DNA from: Gammaproteobacteria bacterium
GTDB lineage: Bacteria; Pseudomonadota; Gammaproteobacteria; SZUA-229
Reading direction: 5' to 3'
Assembly (NCBI GenBank): GCA_016191795.1
Contig: JACPVK010000004.1
Location: 1-14,417 of the forward strand
DNA: 14,417 nt
The notes under the pieces were generated by a model. The model worked only from the letters and a program-made list of their open reading frames with translations, did not search any database and was not told where the DNA came from. The position numbers and the translations under genes were made by a program. This document shows positions 7,268 through 13,233 of the stretch, in pieces (position 1 is the first letter of the stretch; the number at the start of each line of letters is the position of its first letter).

Positions 7268-8258
7268 AATAATATTCTTTATGGGTCTGGTGACATTTCT
7301 TGCCGTGTCAATTGATGCATGGCAAAGTCTACATACGCCACTGAATATATCACAACCCGAAGATTATGAATTTGCCATGGGTGCCTCCACCGCCTCGTTG
7401 GCAAAAGACTTGCGTGAACGCGGCTGGTTTGAGCATCGTTATTATTTTTCCGGCTGGGCACGTTTAACCGGTAAAGCGCATCAGCTCAAAGCCGGTGAAT
7501 ATGTGATTGAGCCGGGCACAACTCCCTTGATGTTGCTGGAGCAAATGCTGCAAGGCAAGGTCAAGCTTTATACCATCACCTTAATTGAAGGCCGAACCTT
7601 TCTGGATGTGATGGCGCGTGTACAGGCTTCACCGGATATAAAACATACTTTACAAAATGACGATATGGCGACGGTTATGGCAGCCATAGGTCATGCCGGT
7701 GAGCATGGAGAAGGCATGTTTTACCCTGATACCTATTCCTTTCCGCGCGGTATGGACGATGTTAAGTTTTTACGTCGTGCCTATGACGCCATGCAACAAA
7801 AATTAACCCGGGCCTGGGAAGGGCGTGATTCGAATTTACCTTTTGCAACGCCCTATGAAGCGCTGATCATGGCCTCTATTGTCGAAAAAGAAACTGCCGA
7901 TGACAGCGAGCGCCGCCAGATTGCCGGCGTGTTCATCAATCGTTTGCGTATCGGAATGCGTTTGCAAACCGATCCCACGGTCATTTATGGTATAGGCGTT
8001 AATTATGATGGCAATATTCGACTAAAAGATTTGAAGGAAGATACGCCCTACAATACCTATACACGCAAAGGCCTGCCACCCACACCGATTGCCATGCCCG
8101 GCAGTGATGCCATTGATGCCGTGATGCATCCGGATGCCACCCCGTATTTATATTTTGTGGCGCGTGGGGACAGTACCGGCAGTCACGTGTTTTCCACCAA
8201 CCTGGCCGATCACGAAGCGGCTGTCGACGAGTTTCAACGCAAGAAGAAAAAAAGATAA
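7251..8258 (+). CDS. mltG: Endolytic murein transglycosylase MltG (YceG family)
   Basis: MltG cleaves nascent peptidoglycan glycan strands inside the chain and is thought to set their length at the membrane. The 335-residue protein has one N-terminal membrane segment (about residues 5-20), a LysM-like region including LKAGEYVIEPGTT (79-91), and the catalytic domain. The signature ASIVEKET (208-215) contains the active-site glutamate (Glu212 or its neighbour 214); VFINRLRIGMRLQTDPTVIY (227-246) follows as usual, as does KGLPPTPIAMPG. It lies in the conserved pabC-mltG-tmk order and overlaps both neighbours (17 bases with pabC, 1 base with tmk in TAATG). The C-terminus ends in a lysine/arginine run, common in this family. 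Confidence 0.96.
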   Translation: MARLFKIIFFMGLVTFLAVSIDAWQSLHTPLNISQPEDYEFAMGASTASLAKDLRERGWFEHRYYFSGWARLTGKAHQLKAGEYVIEPGTTPLMLLEQMLQGKVKLYTITLIEGRTFLDVMARVQASPDIKHTLQNDDMATVMAAIGHAGEHGEGMFYPDTYSFPRGMDDVKFLRRAYDAMQQKLTRAWEGRDSNLPFATPYEALIMASIVEKETADDSERRQIAGVFINRLRIGMRLQTDPTVIYGIGVNYDGNIRLKDLKEDTPYNTYTRKGLPPTPIAMPGSDAIDAVMHPDATPYLYFVARGDSTGSHVFSTNLADHEAAVDEFQRKKKKR

Positions 8259-8875
8259 TGAAGCCATTATTTATTACGCTTGAAGGAACAGAAGGTGTGG
8301 GTAAAACCAGTAACCTTGCCTACATCAAACAATTGCTGGATGAGGCAAAAATAAATTACATCGTCACCCGCGAACCCGGCGGTACGCCGCTGGGTGAAGC
8401 CTTGCGCGGTATGTTATTGAGTCATGATTACAAAGGTATGAGCAGTGATACCGAATTATTACTTATGTTTGCTGCACGTGCCGAACATGTGGCACAAGTC
8501 ATAAAGCCCGCACTGGCAAAAGGTCAATGGGTGTTGTGTGATCGTTTTACCGATGCCACGTTCGCTTATCAGGGTGGTGGCCGTCAACTGGATATGCAAC
8601 GCATTGCCGATCTCGAAAACTGGGTGCTGGGTAAATTACGCCCGGATTTAACGTTGTTACTGGATTGCCCGCTCGAAGTGGCGCGTGCCCGTGCCGATAA
8701 CCGCAGCACACCGGATCGTTTTGAGCAGGAAAAAGATGCATTCTTCAATCGCGTTCGCGATGTGTATTTGCAACGCGCCAAGGTTGATCCGAATAGAATT
8801 AAAGTGATTGATGCGTCGCTGGAGCTGGCAAAAGTGCAGGAGCAGATTAAGGCGGTGTTGGGAAAGGATTTATAA
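8258..8875 (+). CDS. tmk: Thymidylate kinase
   Basis: Tmk phosphorylates dTMP to dTDP for DNA synthesis. The 205-residue enzyme has the P-loop GTEGVGKTS (10-18), REPGGTPLGE (38-47), DRFTDATFAYQGGGRQ (95-110) and a basic LID segment RARADNRSTPDRFE (143-156), where type II bacterial kinases place their arginines. Its ATG shares a base with the mltG stop. In most gammaproteobacteria holB follows immediately; here a 745-base gene-free stretch full of repeats follows instead, so tmk is the last core gene of the segment. Confidence 0.97.
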   Translation: MKPLFITLEGTEGVGKTSNLAYIKQLLDEAKINYIVTREPGGTPLGEALRGMLLSHDYKGMSSDTELLLMFAARAEHVAQVIKPALAKGQWVLCDRFTDATFAYQGGGRQLDMQRIADLENWVLGKLRPDLTLLLDCPLEVARARADNRSTPDRFEQEKDAFFNRVRDVYLQRAKVDPNRIKVIDASLELAKVQEQIKAVLGKDL

Positions 8876-8965
8876 ACCACCTGATGTAAAAAATGTTACT
8901 CTGAATCCTGAATATTGATGTACATGGAAAATTAATAATGAAAATTGAATCTAAAGATGCCGAGA

Positions 8966-9056
8966 AAAAATAGGTACCAAAAAATAGGTACCTGAGAGCA
9001 ATATTTTCTAAAAAATAGGTACCAAAAAAAAAGGTACCAGAGAGCAATATTTTCTA
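8966..9056. repeat. Tandem pair of about 45-nt units with GGTACC palindromes
   Basis: Unit 1 (8966-9010) and unit 2 (9011-9056) are nearly identical head-to-tail copies. Each starts AAAAATAGGTACC, has an A-rich spacer, a second GGTACC, and ends GAGAGCAATATTTTCTA. They differ only in the spacer (six As then TA in unit 1, nine As in unit 2) and in one base after the second GGTACC. Within each unit the two GGTACC can pair: a 7-bp stem AGGTACC (8972-8978) / GGTACCT (8987-8993) in unit 1, and a 6-bp stem 9018-9023 / 9033-9038 in unit 2. Two copies without unique spacers make this a tandem repeat rather than a CRISPR. Its origin is unknown. Confidence 0.85.
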
Positions 9057-9120
9057 ATACTAGGCGTACTACTTTCTGATGCTGTTTTTCGTGTGTCTTT
9101 TGCTTTTACCCCCATAAGCG

Positions 9121-9420
9121 TTGCCTCGCAGAGTGGTTTTTGCCAAGGTGAAATGGCCATGGATGGCCATTTCAGTTTTGATAAGCAGGGGTGAGCAATA
9201 TATTGCGAACGCCCACACACGGATGTGTGGCCTGGACTTCGAGCGAAGCTTGGAATGCGTAGCGCTTAAGCACATCAAAACGGCCTTGAAGCAAAGCCCG
9301 CTCTGCGAGGGAAGCCCGAAGGGCCAACGCGACCGGGGTGTGTTTCTTTGGTTACTCTTCTTTGCACAAGCAAAGAAAGTAACTCGCCCCGCGTGGGGAA
9401 ATAAAGCGTGCAAAGCCAGG
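9121..9420. repeat. Hairpin-rich extragenic element, partly bounded by a 10-bp inverted repeat
   Basis: CCTCGCAGAG (9124-9133) is perfectly complementary to CTCTGCGAGG (9301-9310), and the similarity extends imperfectly inward through a GG-TTTGC-CAAGG stretch. Between and beyond the arms lie several hairpins: a perfect 11-bp stem GAAATGGCCAT (9150-9160) / ATGGCCATTTC (9163-9173); the palindrome GCAATATATTGC (9195-9206); CCACACA/TGTGTGG (9213-9219/9224-9230); CTTCG/CGAAG (9237-9241/9244-9248); a 13-bp stem with one bulge, GTTACTCTTCTTTG (9351-9364) / CAAAGAAAGTAAC (9371-9383), loop CACAAG; and CCCC/GGGG (9387-9390/9395-9398). The GTTACT...AGTAAC hairpin belongs to a repeat type I know from intergenic regions of many gammaproteobacteria, where it is often annotated as short spurious proteins. 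Confidence 0.7.
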
Positions 9421-9620
9421 TGTTTATTCAGTAATTAATATATGTGTCACTGGTGTATTTCACCAATGCGACCATAATCGAATAATGCCCCTGCCTCTGT
9501 TAAGAAATCTGGTTTAAGCGTTAAATGTTGTTCGGTTATAGTGAATCAGTTTCGATTTTTAGATAACCACAAGCGTATAAAAAAATATATTGCTGTACCG
9601 GCAGTAAGGTGCTTGTATAG
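9421..9620. other. Gene-free spacer downstream of the FrnE-like gene
   Basis: This is the rest of the 745-base gap between tmk and the FrnE-like gene. I see only a small hairpin, TGGTG (9451-9455) / CACCA (9461-9465) with loop TATTT and no T tract, and AT-rich sequence after 9500. No convincing gene, terminator or promoter is visible. The short stretch 8876-8965 just after tmk also holds nothing I can call, apart from an 11-codon ORF (8938-8973) running into the tandem repeat. Confidence 0.5.
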
Positions 9621-10352
9621 TTAATCTATTGAGTCACCTGTCTTTTTCAGAAAAGCATGAAGCTCTGCTTCCGATGTAAAGCTACTGGAGCAGCGGCCAT
9701 CTCCCCTCATGTATGTAGGAGCCACTCTAATATTTAGAGCACGCGCTTGCTCTAGATCATTTGTAAGTCGTGCCTCACCCTCGGTACTCTTGAGAAAATC
9801 GCGCACTGTCGCCAGTTCAAGAGGCACGGATTTGTTTTTAAGCAGGTCAAGAACTTCATCGCTATGTCCGATGTCTACGCCTTCACAAAAAAAACCTTGA
9901 AAAAGCGCCTCAGTAACTTCAAAAGCCGCATCGTGATCCTGTGAATAAGCTATGAGTCGGTGTGCAAGTCGTGTGTTTGGTTGTTTTTTCATGCGCTTGA
10001 AGTCAATCTGAATTCCGAGTGTTTGGCCGATTTTTATAACTTGAGCCTGGCGCTCCTGAATAATACTGTCCGGACCCATATACTTGCGAAAAAATTCACG
10101 TGAATCCATGCCGTCAAGCGGGATGTATGGGTGGAGCTCCAAAGGCCTCCATATCAGTTTGATATAGGCTCCGCTGCTGCTTTGGAGAGTTGGTTCAATT
10201 CGTTTTTTAGCGATGAAACACCATGGGCATTGAATATCAGAATACATCGTAAGCGGTACAGACCTGGGTGAGAGATGTTGTTTAATGTCTAATGAGCTAG
10301 AGCTATTTTTGTGTGTTGGAAAGTGGCTAAAACTGTCGTTAGAGTTTCTCAT
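9621..10352 (-). CDS. DsbA-family (FrnE-like) thioredoxin-fold oxidoreductase
   Basis: This is a 243-residue protein. A thioredoxin-type active site CPWC (42-45) sits in YSDIQCPWCFIAKKRIE, the pattern of FrnE/2-hydroxychromene-2-carboxylate isomerase-like DsbA proteins. WRPLELHP (68-75) and the Gly-Met-Asp-x-Arg-Glu-Phe stretch (81-87) match the FrnE insertion domain. The cis-proline expected opposite the active site is Pro212 (RVAPTYM). The start ATG at 10350-10352 has a GAGGG site 7 bases upstream on this strand. About 35 Ser/His-rich residues precede the fold; there is no clear signal peptide, so it is probably cytosolic. FrnE-type proteins sit in some natural-product clusters and in stress responses, and several act as dithiol oxidoreductases or isomerases. 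It is transcribed divergently from the PrnB-like gene. The family is secure; substrate is unknown. Confidence 0.85.
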   Translation of the reverse strand: MRNSNDSFSHFPTHKNSSSSLDIKQHLSPRSVPLTMYSDIQCPWCFIAKKRIEPTLQSSSGAYIKLIWRPLELHPYIPLDGMDSREFFRKYMGPDSIIQERQAQVIKIGQTLGIQIDFKRMKKQPNTRLAHRLIAYSQDHDAAFEVTEALFQGFFCEGVDIGHSDEVLDLLKNKSVPLELATVRDFLKSTEGEARLTNDLEQARALNIRVAPTYMRGDGRCSSSFTSEAELHAFLKKTGDSID

Positions 10353-10679
10353 ATTATATTCCCTCGCTTATAGATTGCCGTTATGTAAGATGCATGTGAT
10401 GAGAATGCTTATTAAAAACAGACTTAACACAATAATTCTAATTACAAATTACTATTAATGAATAAATTGATTATCTGCTAAAAGTCACATTGAAATCTAA
10501 CGTATATGTTCTTCTGGCGCAACAAGTACAGGTGGCTAGATTATAGAGTAGGAGATTTATGGACGATACATTATAAAAAATGGTTATTCCATTATTCCTA
10601 AATATGTCGCTACTGACAAATAATCGCTTTAATGACATGGTGTGAATTAACATGAGAATAAATTTATGGGAGAAGGAAT
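10353..10679. promoter_or_regulatory. AT-rich divergent intergenic region (probable bidirectional promoter region)
   Basis: This 327-base gap separates the divergent FrnE-like and PrnB-like genes, so promoters for both must lie in or near it. It is visibly more AT-rich than the core genes. On the left edge is the GAGGG ribosome site of the FrnE-like gene (complement of 10361-10365). On the right edge GGGAG (10668-10672) precedes the PrnB-like ATG by 7 bases. I could not pick a convincing -35/-10 pair or operator on either strand. Confidence 0.5.
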
Positions 10680-11825
10680 ATGTCACTAAAACAGGAAAGT
10701 CGTATCAGGGAAAAGGTTTATTTCAATATCGAGGCTATACGAAAACTTGATCCACTTCACGCTGACGATAAACTGGCCAAGCTTCCGGAAATGAATAAAA
10801 AGGGGGATGTTGCAGCTCTTGTAAATGTTCTCCAGTACCTGACTAAAAAATACGCGGAACAAAAAATAGAGCTTCCTGAAGCTAATCTTGCTGCCATGCG
10901 AGACATCGGTATTGTGCTTGGGTCATTGAAGAGACATGGTGTTGAGCCTATAGCTGCCGTACCAGAAGTTGAGCAGCAACTTCTTGATCTCGGTTACGCC
11001 ACTGATATGATTCCCCGAGATACTGTACATCATTACACTACCTGGAACCCGCTTGGTTTACGCCGGCGTAAATATACTTTCGATGAACAAGAAGGCTGGC
11101 TTCAGGATGCGGTAGCATTTGTATTTCCAAGTCTCAGTGCTTCTTTGGAGATTAGCGAAGCACTCAGTAAAATGGAGACTCGCGATGTCAGATTTGGGCC
11201 TACTGTCGATATGTTAACTCATGCAAGCAGGGTCATGGTAGAGGCTATCGAATCTGTCACTGCAAAAGTATCCCCCATTTTTTTTGCCCAGACATTGCGT
11301 CCTTATTTTGAAGAGATTACTGTCGGTGGTAGAACTTATCTCGGTCCTGCGGCGGCACAGTCACCATTATGGCTCATTCATCTTTGCGTCTGGGCATCTG
11401 ATCGGAATCAGCCTGATTACCAAAGCTTTCTTTTGGAGTCAATTGAGTACAGTTTGCCGCCATGGCGAGCCTTTTATCTGCGTCATACATTAAAACCATC
11501 AATGGTAAGTAGAATTACTGAAGATTATAAAACCATTGATAGTCAACTGATGGAAGGACTGATTCGTAGTACTACAAGTTTGACTGAATTACTCACAACA
11601 TTGAGACAGTTTAGAGCGCGGCATATAGGAATGGCTCATCGTGCATATTCTGAGGAGGTCAGGCTTTACGATCATGGTAGCGGTGGCGCACCAGTAGCAT
11701 TGTTAAAACAGATTCTCGATTTGACACGCGAGAACGAAAAATTAATGCGTAATGCATCAGATTTTAATCGCCATCGTGACAATCAGCTCAAAACCAATGC
11801 TAATAGCCTGGTTTCATCACTGTAG
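10680..11825 (+). CDS. PrnB-like haem enzyme (monodechloroaminopyrrolnitrin synthase / DUF1864 family)
   Basis: This 381-residue protein aligns along its length with PrnB, the haem protein that rearranges 7-chlorotryptophan into the phenylpyrrole of pyrrolnitrin (structurally related to indoleamine and tryptophan 2,3-dioxygenases). Shared blocks, recalled rather than computed, include AAMRDIG--LGSLKRHG-EP (71-90), LRP-(F/Y)--I-VGG--YLGP (206-223), LRQFRARH (308-315) and GSGG (333-336). His315 falls at PrnB's axial haem ligand His313; Tyr323 and Ser334 fall at PrnB Tyr321 and Ser332, two active-site residues. A polar tail of about 25 residues extends past PrnB's end. GGGAG (10668-10672) supports the start. 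The monooxygenase follows 25 bases later. No tryptophan halogenase is in view, so the substrate is probably not chlorotryptophan; tryptophan or another indole is an inference. Confidence 0.9.
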   Translation: MSLKQESRIREKVYFNIEAIRKLDPLHADDKLAKLPEMNKKGDVAALVNVLQYLTKKYAEQKIELPEANLAAMRDIGIVLGSLKRHGVEPIAAVPEVEQQLLDLGYATDMIPRDTVHHYTTWNPLGLRRRKYTFDEQEGWLQDAVAFVFPSLSASLEISEALSKMETRDVRFGPTVDMLTHASRVMVEAIESVTAKVSPIFFAQTLRPYFEEITVGGRTYLGPAAAQSPLWLIHLCVWASDRNQPDYQSFLLESIEYSLPPWRAFYLRHTLKPSMVSRITEDYKTIDSQLMEGLIRSTTSLTELLTTLRQFRARHIGMAHRAYSEEVRLYDHGSGGAPVALLKQILDLTRENEKLMRNASDFNRHRDNQLKTNANSLVSSL

Positions 11826-11838
11826 CCAAATTGTATTT

Positions 11839-11853
11839 AGGGAGTTAATTTTG
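11839..11853 (+). promoter_or_regulatory. Ribosome binding site and TTG start of the FAD monooxygenase
   Basis: AGGGAG at 11839-11844 lies 6 bases before TTG at 11851. Starting there gives MTHQIIISGAGIAG, which puts the FAD-binding strand right at the N-terminus as in this family. An upstream ATG at 11752 would add 33 residues that overlap the PrnB-like gene in another frame and resemble nothing. Confidence 0.8.
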
Positions 11854-13122
11854 ACACATCAAATCATTATTTCTGGCGCCGGGATTGCAGGCTTGACTGC
11901 GGCGCTGGCTCTACACGCTCATGGCTTTGATCGGATTGTAATATTAGAGCGTGCACATGATATTCAGCCTCTTGGATCGGGGATTAATCTTTTGCCTCAT
12001 GCCGTTCGTGAACTTGATGCGCTAGACATTCTTGATGATCTCATACCTTTATGTATTCAAACCAAAGAATTGTTCTATATGAATCATCGCGGGGATCGCA
12101 TCTGGCATGAAGTTCGTGGAACTGACGCCGGCTACCGTTGGCCACAACTTTCTATTCATCGAGGGTGGTTGCAAAATCAACTTTATCAAAAAGTTGTATC
12201 TCTTCTTGGTGCCAATGCCGTACGCACTGGCATGGAGGTTGTGAACGTACAATCGAGTGGCAGACGTGCTATTGCCATATGCAAAAAACGGAGCACAGGA
12301 GAAACTGTCAATTTTGAAGGCGACCTGGTTATTGGAGCCGATGGTATTCGTTCATCGGTTCGAAGAGTTATTGTACCTGCTGAAGGTCCTCCTCCCTGCA
12401 ATGGTATGGTTATTTTTAGGGGTGCAACATGGGGCTCATCATTTCTGACGGGTCGTTCAATGATTATTGCAGGGGATGGTGTCCGAAAAATTGTGCTTTA
12501 CCCGATGGCTCATCGCACCGATTCCGATCAGGTATTGTTGAATTGGGCAGCTGCGGTTCCTGAGAATCCCGGGGCAGGTTATAGCCACGGCGACTGGAAT
12601 ATACCTGTGGCACCCAGTAAATTCGCGCCTGAGTTTGAGGGTTGGAATCTTGCAGGTGTTCAGCCGTCAGTGCTCATGCAAAATAGTCCCGACACTTTCG
12701 TATACCCAATGGTTGATCGTGAGCCGCTAAAATCCTGGTCTAAAAATGGAAACATCGTACTTATTGGTGATGCTGCGCATGCGATGTACCCCGTTGGTTC
12801 AAACGGTGCAACTCAATCGATTATAGATGCGAGTGCCATAGCTTATTACCTTGGCCGGTATCCGCGGCTTATTGATGCATTGTCTGCATATGAAGCCGAT
12901 CGGCAAGTCAAAATGACAAAACTCCAGCTTGCTAATCGTCAACAGGGCCCTGAAGTTGTTATTAACATCGCGAACGAGAGGGCACCCAATGGTTTCGATG
13001 ATCCTGAAAATGTTTTTAAGCCAGGTGAATTGCAGGAAATCTCAGATCGTTATACAAAAACCTCGTCTATGGAGTTTTCAAAAGTGAATGAACCATCACC
13101 CTATATGTGTATGGTTATGTAA
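11851..13122 (+). CDS. PhzS-like FAD-dependent monooxygenase (class A flavoprotein)
   Basis: This 423-residue, single-component aromatic hydroxylase has a PHBH-type fold. The Rossmann motif is GAGIAG (9-14), followed by an acidic strand end (ILERAHD). The DG motif IGADGIRSSVR (161-171) and the GD motif LIGDAAHAMYPVGSNGATQ (304-322) bind FAD and NAD(P)H-coupled pyrophosphate. Blocks such as PLGSGINLLP (40-49), SIHRGWLQ (101-108), NWAAAVP (231-237) and YPMVDREPL (285-293) are most like PhzS, which hydroxylates and decarboxylates 5-methylphenazine-1-carboxylate in pyocyanin synthesis. Salicylate hydroxylases are a more distant match. It probably acts in the cytosol on an aromatic intermediate. 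It starts 25 bases after the PrnB-like gene, so they likely share an mRNA, and it could modify that enzyme's product. The substrate is not predictable from sequence. Confidence 0.88.
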   Translation: MTHQIIISGAGIAGLTAALALHAHGFDRIVILERAHDIQPLGSGINLLPHAVRELDALDILDDLIPLCIQTKELFYMNHRGDRIWHEVRGTDAGYRWPQLSIHRGWLQNQLYQKVVSLLGANAVRTGMEVVNVQSSGRRAIAICKKRSTGETVNFEGDLVIGADGIRSSVRRVIVPAEGPPPCNGMVIFRGATWGSSFLTGRSMIIAGDGVRKIVLYPMAHRTDSDQVLLNWAAAVPENPGAGYSHGDWNIPVAPSKFAPEFEGWNLAGVQPSVLMQNSPDTFVYPMVDREPLKSWSKNGNIVLIGDAAHAMYPVGSNGATQSIIDASAIAYYLGRYPRLIDALSAYEADRQVKMTKLQLANRQQGPEVVINIANERAPNGFDDPENVFKPGELQEISDRYTKTSSMEFSKVNEPSPYMCMVM

Positions 13123-13233
13123 TGATATTTAACATTACGTAAGACAATATGGATTCGTTACAAGTTAATGGAAAATAATTGTAGCAGTGAATATTCTAGA
13201 AACGATAATTTAAACCACATAATGGATCTAAAC

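Noticed and set aside
8938..8973. Eleven-codon ORF (MKIESKDAEKK) just after tmk
   Set aside because: It ends inside the first GGTACC repeat and has no clear ribosome site or family. It could be the stump of a disrupted gene but cannot be supported.
8966..9056. Possible CRISPR-like array
   Set aside because: There are only two head-to-tail units with no unique spacers between them and no cas genes in the window, so it is a tandem duplication.
9121..9438. A 105-residue + strand frame (TTG start) and an overlapping 114-residue - strand frame (9069-9413)
   Set aside because: Both run through the hairpin-rich repeat, have no ribosome site, and read like the spurious proteins often annotated over this repeat type. 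The structure explains the sequence better than coding does.
11752..11850. Longer FAD monooxygenase starting at ATG 11752
   Set aside because: The extra 33 residues overlap the PrnB-like coding region in another frame and precede the FAD-binding strand. TTG 11851 has a well-placed AGGGAG.
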